Of a DNA stretch of 17,239 bases, positions 7,285 to 13,812 are shown piece by piece (within the stretch, counting starts at the first letter, position 1; each line of letters opens with the position of its first letter). This DNA is from Streptosporangiaceae bacterium. GTDB lineage: Bacteria > Actinomycetota > Actinomycetes > Streptosporangiales > Streptosporangiaceae. The notes beneath the pieces were generated by a model. The model had not been told where the DNA came from. It did no database searches and was given only the letters and a program-made list of their open reading frames with translations. The DNA lies in contig JASIGD010000552.1 in the NCBI GenBank assembly GCA_030045295.1, positions 1 to 17,239 of the forward strand, written 5' to 3'. The translations under genes were made by a program, and so were the position numbers.

Positions 7285-10200
7285 GTGACCGGCCCGGCGT
7301 CCGCCCTTCCTGGAATGTCAGACCCGCGTGACATGCTGATGCTAGAGATGAGCGGACGAGCATCCAGCCCCGTCCTGGTCGGGCGGGACGAGCAGATGGC
7401 CGCCCTGGACGCTGCATTCGCCAGCGTGCGCCAGGGCGGCCCGTCTGCTGTGTTGCTGGGTGGCGAAGCCGGCGTCGGCAAGTCCCGGCTGGTCAGCGAG
7501 TTCGGCCACCAGGCCGGCGCGGCCGGCGCCCGGGTACTCACCGGCGGCTGCCTGGAACTGGGCACCGACGGGCTGCCGTTCGCGCCGTTCACCGCCGTAC
7601 TTCGCGACCTCGTCCATGAGATGGGCGCGGACCAGGTGGCCTCGATGCTCCCCGGCCGGACCACACAGGGGCTGGCCCGGCTACTGCCCGAGCTCGGCGC
7701 GTCTGAGATCGGCGGCGACCCCGGCGAGGCGCGGGCTCGGTTGTTCGAGGACGTGCTCACCGCGCTCGAGCACCTGGCCAGGAACTCACCGGTAGTGCTG
7801 GTAATCGAGGATGCGCACTGGGCCGACCGGTCGAGCCGGGACCTGCTGACCTTCCTGATCGGCAACCAGCGGGCCATCAGCGGGCTACTGATCGTGGTCA
7901 CGTTCCGCTCAGACGAAATGCACCGCACCCATCCGCTGCGCCCCATGCTCGCCGCGCTGGACCGGATCGACTGGGTCGAGCGGGTGGAGCTGCCCAGGTT
8001 GGCTCGGCAGGACACCAGTGAGCTGGCGAACCGTATCGTCGGCCGCCAGCTGGACGGTGACCTGGCCGACGCGCTGTATCACCGCAGCGAGGGCAACCCG
8101 CTGTTCGTGGAGGCGCTGCTGTGCTGTGACGGCGAGCTGAGCGCCGAGCTGCCCGAGTCCCTTCGCGACCTGCTACTTAACAGCGTACGCAGGCTGCCTG
8201 AGGACACGCAGGAAGTCCTGCGGGTCGCCAGCGCGGGCAGCCAGACGACCGGGCACGGGCTGCTCGCCGCGGTGACCGGCCTGGATGAGGGCGCACTGAC
8301 CAGCGCGCTAAGGCCAGCGGTGACCGCCAACGTCCTGCGGGTACAGGCCGACGGCTACGCGTTCCGGCACGAGCTGATCCGCGAGGCCTTGCATGACGAC
8401 CTGCTGCCCGGCGAGCACGGCCGGCTGCACAGCCGCTTCGCCGAGGCGATCGACGCCAGCCCGGCGCTGGTTCCCCCGGGGCGGGCCGCGATCGAGATGG
8501 CGCACCACTGGCATTCGGCGCACGACTCGGTCTGGGCGCTGATCGGCGCGTGGCGGGCTGCGGCGCAGGCGGGCCGGTCCGTCGCACCCGCCGAGCGGCT
8601 CTCCCTGCTGGCCCGGGTGCTGGAACTGTGGGACCAGGTGCCGGACGCGGCGGAGCGGATCGGCGCCGACCATGCGCGCGTCCTGGAAGAGGCGACCGGC
8701 GCGGCGCTCGACGCCGGGGAATACGAGCGCGGGATCGCGCTGGCCAGCTCGGCCCTCAAGGAGCTGGACCCCGCGGCCGAGCCGATCCGCGTCGCGCAGC
8801 TGCTCAGGGATCGAGGGCACAGCCGGAAGCACATGGGCCGCAGGGAATACCCGGAAGACTTCTCGGAGGCGCTGCGGATCGTGCCCGCCGATGCGCTTGC
8901 CGTGCGGATATCGATCCTGCTGGAAGCGGCGCACTGCCTGCCGCACGAGCCGGCTGAAGCGTCCTACCTCGAGGAAGCCCTAGCGCTGGCCCGCCGGACC
9001 GGTGACGTGGTCAACGAGGCCAATGCGCTGCTGATGCTCGCCATGTTCCGCGCGGGGCCCGGCAAGGAGGCTGGCACCGGCGGCGATCCCATCGAGCTCA
9101 TCGCACAGGCCCGGGTCATGGCAGAGCGCAGCGGAGCGCACGACCTGCTGGTCAAGGCCGCGATCGACGAGTCCCACCTGCTGGAAGGCGCAGGCGAGCA
9201 TGAACTGGCCGTCGAGGCGGCGCGCCGGGGGACGGTCAACCAGGACGAGCAGTACCTGGGCCGTGCCTGGCGCGGCCTGCTCGCGATCAACCAGATGGAG
9301 CCGCTGGTTGCGCTCGGCCGGTGGGACGAAGCGGTCGCGGTGGCCGAGGGGGCGCGCGAGGTCCAGCTCGACTCGATGCCGCTGCGCCAGGCCACGCTGC
9401 AGGTCCTGAGCGGTCATATCGCGCTGGCCCGAGGTCAGGTCAGCGCCGCCGCGGAGGCGGTGTCGGCGGCACGTGAACTGCTGCGCGGCGGACCTCACGA
9501 CGATCAGCACCAGCTTCCGTTCTACGCGTTCGAGATCTCGGTGCGGCTCGCCGCGGACGGGTCCGCCGCCGGGATCAAGACCGCGTCGCGGATCCTAACC
9601 GAATGCGACCTGACCGGCAGCAGCCCGAGGTACGCGTGGCCAGTGGTGACCGAAGCCGGCGGCGCCTGCGTGGCAGCCGCCCGGCAGGCCTGCGCCGCGC
9701 AAGACGAACAGCTCCGGGACGATACCGCCGCCCTGGCGGACCGGCTGCGGACGATCGCGGAGAAACTGGAGGTGTTCGGGCCGGCCCAGCGAGCCAGCCA
9801 GCTCACCTTCGCCGCGGCGGACGCCCACGCTGCTTTGCTGCTGGCCGCTTTCCTGCCTTCCGGCACCGGCAGCCGTTCCGGCGCAGCCGCCGACCTGCGT
9901 GCCGCCTGGGACCAGGCCGGCGCCGCGCGGGACGCCGTCGGCGAGCCGTATCCGCTGGCCCAGGCGCTGCTGCACGCGGCGGAGAGCGCGATCGCGTGTG
10001 CTGACCGTGACGGCGCGGCGGACAGGCTGCAGCGTGCCGCCACGCTGGCCGCCCGGTTGGGTGCGAGTCCGCTCGCCGAACAGATCGCGGTTCTGGCGCG
10101 GCGAGCCAGGATCCGGCTGTCCAACGAGGAAGGCGGCGATACGCTGGCGGACACCGGGACCGGTGACATCGGCCTCACCGCACGGGAACTCGAGGTGCTG

Positions 10201-10377
10201 CGGCTCGTCGCGTCGGGGCGCAGCAACAGGGAAATCGCCGCCGAACTCTTCATCTCACCGAAGACCGCCAGCGTCCACGTGTCCAACATCCTCGGCAAGC
10301 TGGGCGCCGCCAGCCGCGGCGAGGCCGCGGCCAGGGCGTACGCCCTCCGTCTCGTCGAACCGGCCGGCCCCGCCTAG
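7285..10377 (+). CDS. Large ATP-binding LuxR-family (LAL) transcriptional regulator
   Basis: 1030 residues with the LAL/MalT-like layout. Residues about 30-270 are an AAA_16/STAND ATPase with Walker A GEAGVGKS (60-67) and Walker B VLVIEDAHWAD (171-181). A long Ala-rich helical region of TPR type (about 380-930) probably senses a ligand or partner. The C-terminal LuxR helix-turn-helix (964-1030) is complete: LTARELEVLRLVASG, then SNREIAAELFISPKTASVHV and GKLGAASR. Such proteins oligomerise on binding ATP and inducer and activate nearby promoters. Starts at GTG 7285, ATG 7315, ATG 7333 or ATG 7348 are all possible. None has a good ribosome site, and coupling to the gene ending at 7275 favours one of the first. 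It shares layout with the cyclase-ATPase protein at 1459-4620 but lacks the cyclase domain. It converges on the gene at 10400 with 22 bases between stops. Targets may include its own unit and the inverted repeat upstream. Confidence 0.93.
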   Translation: MTGPASALPGMSDPRDMLMLEMSGRASSPVLVGRDEQMAALDAAFASVRQGGPSAVLLGGEAGVGKSRLVSEFGHQAGAAGARVLTGGCLELGTDGLPFAPFTAVLRDLVHEMGADQVASMLPGRTTQGLARLLPELGASEIGGDPGEARARLFEDVLTALEHLARNSPVVLVIEDAHWADRSSRDLLTFLIGNQRAISGLLIVVTFRSDEMHRTHPLRPMLAALDRIDWVERVELPRLARQDTSELANRIVGRQLDGDLADALYHRSEGNPLFVEALLCCDGELSAELPESLRDLLLNSVRRLPEDTQEVLRVASAGSQTTGHGLLAAVTGLDEGALTSALRPAVTANVLRVQADGYAFRHELIREALHDDLLPGEHGRLHSRFAEAIDASPALVPPGRAAIEMAHHWHSAHDSVWALIGAWRAAAQAGRSVAPAERLSLLARVLELWDQVPDAAERIGADHARVLEEATGAALDAGEYERGIALASSALKELDPAAEPIRVAQLLRDRGHSRKHMGRREYPEDFSEALRIVPADALAVRISILLEAAHCLPHEPAEASYLEEALALARRTGDVVNEANALLMLAMFRAGPGKEAGTGGDPIELIAQARVMAERSGAHDLLVKAAIDESHLLEGAGEHELAVEAARRGTVNQDEQYLGRAWRGLLAINQMEPLVALGRWDEAVAVAEGAREVQLDSMPLRQATLQVLSGHIALARGQVSAAAEAVSAARELLRGGPHDDQHQLPFYAFEISVRLAADGSAAGIKTASRILTECDLTGSSPRYAWPVVTEAGGACVAAARQACAAQDEQLRDDTAALADRLRTIAEKLEVFGPAQRASQLTFAAADAHAALLLAAFLPSGTGSRSGAAADLRAAWDQAGAARDAVGEPYPLAQALLHAAESAIACADRDGAADRLQRAATLAARLGASPLAEQIAVLARRARIRLSNEEGGDTLADTGTGDIGLTARELEVLRLVASGRSNREIAAELFISPKTASVHVSNILGKLGAASRGEAAARAYALRLVEPAGPA

Positions 10378-10399
10378 CAAGCCGACCGGCCCTGCGCGG

Positions 10400-11191
10400 T
10401 TACCTGCGAGAGGTACTTCCGGTCAGCGGGTCTGACGCTTGGCTGAGGGTTAGGGTCCTGACCTGGGCGAGCGCTTCGGTCCGGGACGTGACGCCCAGCG
10501 CGCGATAGATGTGCTGCAGGTGGGCATGGACGGTCCGTACGCTCAGTCCGAGCGCACGGGCCACCGCCCGGTCGGAACACCCGGTCGCGACAAGCTGCAA
10601 GATGCGGGTCTGGCGCGAGGTCAGCAGCGGCCTGCCGTCGTCGTCGCGCGGGACGTGGGGCACTGGCTGGCTGAGCAGCGCGGCGATGGCGGCGGCCTGC
10701 TCGAGGTGCGGTCGCAGCAGGTCGACCACTTCCCGGTGCCGGTCGGAGAAGTCCCGGCGCTGACGGTTCAGCGCCACGCTGATCATGCCGCCGCTCGGAG
10801 AGGGAGCACTCACGATCAGCTGATGGTCGACCCGGGCCAGCCGGTAGAAATCGCGGTAGAGACCGAGCGAGCGGAACTGGCGATCGCTGGAGACGTCGGA
10901 TACGCGCCGGGCGGCGAGGTCGCCGGTGGCCTGGTAATAACGCAGGAGGGGATGCTCGGGCAAGTGCTGCTGGAACAGCTGTACGGCATCGGGAAAGTCC
11001 ACCACGTCGACGGGATCGATCTGCCAGGCCACCGCGACTGGGCCGACGAGCTCGTTGTACGAGCACGACTCGGCTCTGACCAGGCCGGATACCAGGCTGA
11101 TCACGCGGCTGGGGAAGTCGCCGCCACCGGGCAGGTACAGCTCGGCGAGCCCGTTGCTGAGCCGGTTCAGCAAGCGGCTGTCAAGTGTCAC
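10400..11191 (-). CDS. LuxR-family transcriptional regulator with sensor-like N-terminal domain
   Basis: 263 residues. The C-terminal LuxR domain is at about 189-247: LLTSRQTRILQLVATG, then SDRAVARALGLSVRTVHAHL and YRALGVTSRTEAL, all key helices present. Residues 1-170 form a GAF-like alpha/beta sensor region (SYNELVG, HPLLRYYQATGD, HQLIVSAPSPSGGMISVALN, DFSDRHREVVDLLRPHL) of the kind found in many single-component actinobacterial regulators; the ligand is unknown. GTG 11191 is preferred: it starts at the first family-like residues (VTLDSRLLNRL) and lies about 24 bases past a plausible promoter. The frame stays open to ATG 11374, but that extension (Gly/Pro-rich, unlike protein) runs through the promoter. 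The gene is convergent with the LAL gene, and no partner gene sits on its own strand nearby. The TAA stop is at 10402-10400. Confidence 0.9.
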   Translation of the reverse strand: MTLDSRLLNRLSNGLAELYLPGGGDFPSRVISLVSGLVRAESCSYNELVGPVAVAWQIDPVDVVDFPDAVQLFQQHLPEHPLLRYYQATGDLAARRVSDVSSDRQFRSLGLYRDFYRLARVDHQLIVSAPSPSGGMISVALNRQRRDFSDRHREVVDLLRPHLEQAAAIAALLSQPVPHVPRDDDGRPLLTSRQTRILQLVATGCSDRAVARALGLSVRTVHAHLQHIYRALGVTSRTEALAQVRTLTLSQASDPLTGSTSRR

Positions 11192-11214
11192 GATCGTGCA
11201 CCCGCCACCGAACC

Positions 11215-11242
11215 AGGGTAAGCAAAATTGCCGATACCGCAA
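11215..11242 (-). promoter_or_regulatory. Putative sigma-70-type promoter of the LuxR gene
   Basis: On the minus strand TTGCGG (11242-11237) and TACCCT (11220-11215) are spaced by 16 AT-richer bases, a reasonable match to actinobacterial TTGNNN and TANNNT boxes. Transcription would begin near 11208, giving a leader of about 17 bases before GTG 11191. It was called by eye only. Confidence 0.42.
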
Positions 11243-11281
11243 CAGCCCACGGATGGCGCAAAGTAACTGGTGCCAGCTGGC

Positions 11282-11312
11282 CGCCCCGGAGTGTGGGGGG
11301 GTCTCCGGGGCG
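11282..11312 (-). terminator. Stable GC hairpin downstream of the reductase gene
   Basis: CGCCCCGGAG (11282-11291) and CTCCGGGGCG (11303-11312) are exact reverse complements around an 11-base loop containing seven consecutive G on the plus strand. It lies about 210 bases beyond the stop of the minus-strand reductase gene and upstream of the LuxR promoter. With no T tract it would act as a stem-only terminator of the kind proposed for high-GC actinobacteria, separating the two transcripts. The rest of 11243-11521 shows no gene. Confidence 0.5.
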
Positions 11313-11521
11313 CCAGTGGGTCCTCTGGGGTCCTGCGGCTGCGCCCCACGACCATCGTCGGCCACTATCTGCATGCTCTCTGTGATCAGTCCGCGTGCAC
11401 GCGCCTGCCGAGCATGCCATTGTCCGCAGCACTCCAGTCCGTCACCCGGCAGGGGATCCAGAAGATGATCGCGGTCGGGTCCGGGCGGTCGGGGAAATAA
11501 AGCGCGGCCCGGGGTGCGGTG

Positions 11522-12157
11522 TCAGCTGGCGGCGCATATGTGCCGGTGAAGGGTCGCGGGGCTATCGAGGGCGGTGAGCATGCAGGCGGCGAGGTCTGCG
11601 CGCGTGATGGTGAAGCAGCGGGGCAGGTTGCGATCGGTTGCGGTGCGGTAGGTTCCCCTGGCGGGCTTGCTGGTCAGCGACGGCGGGCGGAAGATCGTCC
11701 AGTCCAGGTCGCTGGCATGAATCTCGGCTTCGGTGGCGAGGAAATCGGCGTTGACGTGCCGCAGGAACGTGTGCCGCGCCAGGGGCTTGATCAGGTAGCG
11801 CAGGTAGGGGCTCTCGCCGTCGTCGGTGACGATGGAGCCGCTGACGAACAGCAGCCTGCGCGCGCCGGTCTTGCGCATCGCCTGCATGATGCTGCGGGTG
11901 CTGTCCTGGCGGAGCGTGCCGGGACCGGTGCCGTGCGGGGCGATGGCGGTGATCACCGCGTCGGCATCGGCCACTGCCGGGCTGATCGAGGCTGGGTCCA
12001 TGACGTCCGCGGTGATGACGTGCAGCCGCGGCTGGGCGGGAACTGTCAGGCGGCCCGGGTCGCGGACGGCCGCCGTGACCTCATGACCCGCGTCGAGTGC
12101 CTGCTTGACCAGGCATGTTCCGGTCCCGCCGGACGCGCCGAAGATAGTGAGCTTCAT
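11522..12157 (-). CDS. NAD(P)-binding reductase of the NmrA/SDR (PF13460) type
   Basis: 211 residues, a single Rossmann domain. MKLTIFGASGGTG (1-13) is the dinucleotide-binding loop. Arg32 after the second strand (AAVRDP) suggests NADP(H). D51 in VITADVMD marks the adenine side, and AVITAIAP plus RLLFVSG are the next strands. WTIFRPPSLT is the typical C-terminal signature of NAD(P)H-binding proteins. There is no YxxxK catalytic pair as in classical SDRs, so it belongs with the atypical NmrA/flavin-reductase-like group whose substrates are often unknown (quinones, flavins or sensor roles). The ribosome site AAGGCAGG is 5 bases before the ATG at 12157. It is transcribed divergently from a MarR regulator 165 bases away, the classic arrangement for a MarR-controlled detoxification or redox gene. 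Confidence 0.9.
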   Translation of the reverse strand: MKLTIFGASGGTGTCLVKQALDAGHEVTAAVRDPGRLTVPAQPRLHVITADVMDPASISPAVADADAVITAIAPHGTGPGTLRQDSTRSIMQAMRKTGARRLLFVSGSIVTDDGESPYLRYLIKPLARHTFLRHVNADFLATEAEIHASDLDWTIFRPPSLTSKPARGTYRTATDRNLPRCFTITRADLAACMLTALDSPATLHRHICAAS

Positions 12158-12280
12158 GGCACCTGCCTTTCTGCGGGGTCAGCCGGGGAAGGACGAGGCG
12201 CTTTCGCGGGCCTGGCTGTTGCCGGCGTGGCCGGTCCTCGCCTGCTCGCGGGCCATGAGGCGCCCTTCCGGTCGGACCTG

Positions 12281-12340
12281 GTATGCTGATTTCGTGTTCA
12301 TAATATATGGATATCATATCATATGGAAACTGATATAACT
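12281..12340. promoter_or_regulatory. AT-rich divergent promoter/operator between reductase and marR-type genes
   Basis: Within very GC-rich DNA, 12290-12340 is strikingly AT-rich. It holds TAATAT (12301-12306), the short palindrome GATAT-C-ATATC (12310-12320), a second pair ATATG (12305-12309) with CATAT (12315-12319), and TGATATAAC (12331-12339). MarR proteins usually bind AT-rich imperfect palindromes overlapping their own promoter, so this is the likely autoregulatory operator for both divergent genes. The palindrome runs up to the ATG at 12323, and no Shine-Dalgarno is present. Confidence 0.6.
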
Positions 12341-12814
12341 GGAGCCGGCCGGCAAGCGGGTCGCCGGAGCCGGCTGAACCAGGCGATCAGGGACGCGCTG
12401 CGCGACCTGAGCGCCGAGTTGTCCCTGCTCAACCAGCGCATCAGCGGGCACCTCGACCTCAAGGGCACCGACCTGCAGTGCCTTGATCTCATCGACAGGC
12501 ACGGCCCGCTCAGCCCAAGCTCGCTGGCCCGGCTGGCCGGCCTGCACCCTGCCACCATGACCGGCGTCATCGACCGCCTGGAGCGCGGCGGCTGGGTCAT
12601 CCGCGAGCGCGATCCTTCCGACCGCCGCGGCGTCGTCCTCCAGCCGGTGCCGGGCCGCCGAGCGGACGTGCTGCGGCTCGCTTCCGGGATGAACGCCGAG
12701 GTCGCGAAGATCTGCGCCGACTACTCCAGCGACGAGCTCGAGCTCATCGCCACGTTCCTGCGCCGCACCGCCGACGCCGGCCGCAGTGCTGGCGCACAGC
12801 TTGGCGCATCCTGA
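12323..12814 (+). CDS. MarR-family transcriptional regulator
   Basis: 163 residues with a typical MarR winged helix-turn-helix. Helices run through SRLNQAIRDALRDLSAEL (dimerisation), LQCLDLIDRHGPLSPSSLAR, then the recognition helix HPATMTGVIDRLERGGWV (about 75-92), the wing ERDPSDRRGVVLQP (95-108) and C-terminal dimerisation helices (about 113-155). DPSDRR is the hallmark wing motif. MarR proteins repress as dimers and release DNA on binding phenolic or oxidant ligands. No obvious cysteine pair for thiol sensing is present; Cys53 and Cys131 are single. The ATG at 12323 directly follows the AT-rich operator with no ribosome site, so a leaderless or very short-leader transcript is likely, unless translation begins at a later codon. 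The divergent reductase gene is the natural target. Confidence 0.92.
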   Translation: METDITGAGRQAGRRSRLNQAIRDALRDLSAELSLLNQRISGHLDLKGTDLQCLDLIDRHGPLSPSSLARLAGLHPATMTGVIDRLERGGWVIRERDPSDRRGVVLQPVPGRRADVLRLASGMNAEVAKICADYSSDELELIATFLRRTADAGRSAGAQLGAS

Positions 12815-12826
12815 ACCGTGACCCAG

Positions 12827-12845
12827 GGCAGCCGTGAGCGCTGCC
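12827..12845 (+). terminator. Possible weak terminator after the marR-type gene
   Basis: GGCAGC (12827-12832) pairs with GCTGCC (12840-12845) around a 7-base loop, 12 bases past the stop codon. There is no T run. The position fits a terminator, but the stem is short. Confidence 0.3.
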
Positions 12846-13755
12846 AACCGCCGCGAAGTCCTGGTGTCAGGCGCCGCCACTGCGCGACCCCTCCGGCTCG
12901 CGCATGCGGTCAGCGAGATCGCAGGCTAACAGAACCCGAGTTATCTGCCGACAAGGGCGCGATCAGGTGCAGCTTGGCGCGTGGTTGCTGGGTCGCCGCG
13001 GACCAAGATCATCCGCACCCTGGAGATGCACGCAACATGAGGCGGATGAAACGTTCAGTATTTTCCTCGACGGTGCACCGCGGGCGTTACCGAACCCGTG
13101 CCGTGTCATTCATTAACGGTCCTCGAAGTCCGGCAGCCATCCTACCGCATTAGATCCGTGCAGGTACGTAGGATAGGTGCTCTCGATCTCGGGCCAGATA
13201 ACTCTTGTTTTTGGTTACTTGACCCTAGGTTTCCTAGGGTCGGCTGTGCCGCGGCAGCCTGCCCGGATAAGGTTCTTATAAGTGGAGCCAAATGGCCTCA
13301 TCAGCGCGGCTAAGCCGGCTTGCTGCGGAGATAGGGCGGCTCCCGCCGACGCGTTCGTGTCGGTGGACAGGCCAATAAGCAATGCTGCCATAACAATGAG
13401 CAGAGCACGCCGCGCAGCCGAAGGCCAATCGTGGCTTCCCGTCGCTCAGCACAGAATCAGCGGCAGAGTAAAGTGGTGCGATACTGCAGGATGCAGAAGC
13501 AGTTGGCGACGATGTGATAACCGATTCCGGTGCTGCGGTTAACGCCAGGCTGCGGCCGGTCCGGTCGCCGACTACGGCCACGACCGCCACGGTGTGGCGA
13601 ACAGCTTATCTGGGCATCGTTTTCACGTTCTCGTGACCGGGAACTGATTAAGGCTGCGCCGCCGGGCCAGGAGTTCCGCATTTTTTCGGCTGCGACAGCG
13701 CGCCTCAGTGCGGCTGGGCAGTCCGGGAATTAGCGTGATGACTCGATTAGGTCGA
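12846..13755. other. About 0.9 kb without a convincing gene, less GC-rich than its surroundings
   Basis: No frame here shows recognisable protein features or a credible ribosome site. The longest open frames (111 residues from 12818 on the plus strand, 104 residues from 13590 on the minus strand) have erratic composition with many Cys, Trp and Ser. Stop codons are frequent in all frames and AT-rich words such as TTGTTTTTGGTTAC (13205-13218), CTTATAAG (13275-13282) and CATTTTTTCGG (13679-13689) are common. It contains several inverted repeats, including a 21-base palindrome (13221-13241) and ATCCTAC/GTAGGAT (13139-13145/13168-13174). It may be a decayed gene or element, a long regulatory region, or hold a non-coding RNA. 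Confidence 0.6.
13221..13241. repeat. 21-base palindrome with 9-base arms
   Basis: GACCCTAGG (13221-13229) and CCTAGGGTC (13233-13241) are exact reverse complements around TTT. It is directly followed by a shorter GC palindrome TGCCGCGGCA (13246-13255). It is far from any gene start, nearly 600 bases before the acyltransferase, so its role as operator, hairpin in an RNA, or recombination site is open. Confidence 0.7.
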
Positions 13756-13773
13756 CCGGGCTAATGCGCCCGG
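13756..13773 (+). promoter_or_regulatory. Leader hairpin upstream of the acyltransferase gene
   Basis: CCGGGC (13756-13761) and GCCCGG (13768-13773) pair around TAATGC. The stem ends immediately before ATG 13774, which makes that ATG an unlikely start and supports ATG 13813 instead. It may be a leader structure or chance. Confidence 0.35.
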
Positions 13774-13812
13774 ATGCGCCCCGGAGACATAGCGCCGCCG
13801 TGGTGGAGGGAT

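Noticed and set aside
11192..11374. Upstream extension of the LuxR regulator to ATG 11374
   Set aside because: The added residues look non-coding, and the extension covers a plausible promoter just upstream of GTG 11191.
12797..12980. 11-base direct repeat CAGCTTGGCGC (12797-12807 and 12970-12980) as element ends or attachment sites
   Set aside because: The match is short and does not extend, one copy is inside the marR-type gene, and no recombinase gene is nearby.
12818..13153. 111-residue plus-strand frame after the marR-type gene
   Set aside because: Unusual composition, no ribosome site, no recognisable features, and it begins inside a possible terminator region.
13679..13690. T run at 13681-13686 as a terminator
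   Set aside because: No stable hairpin directly precedes it on either strand, and no gene ends nearby.
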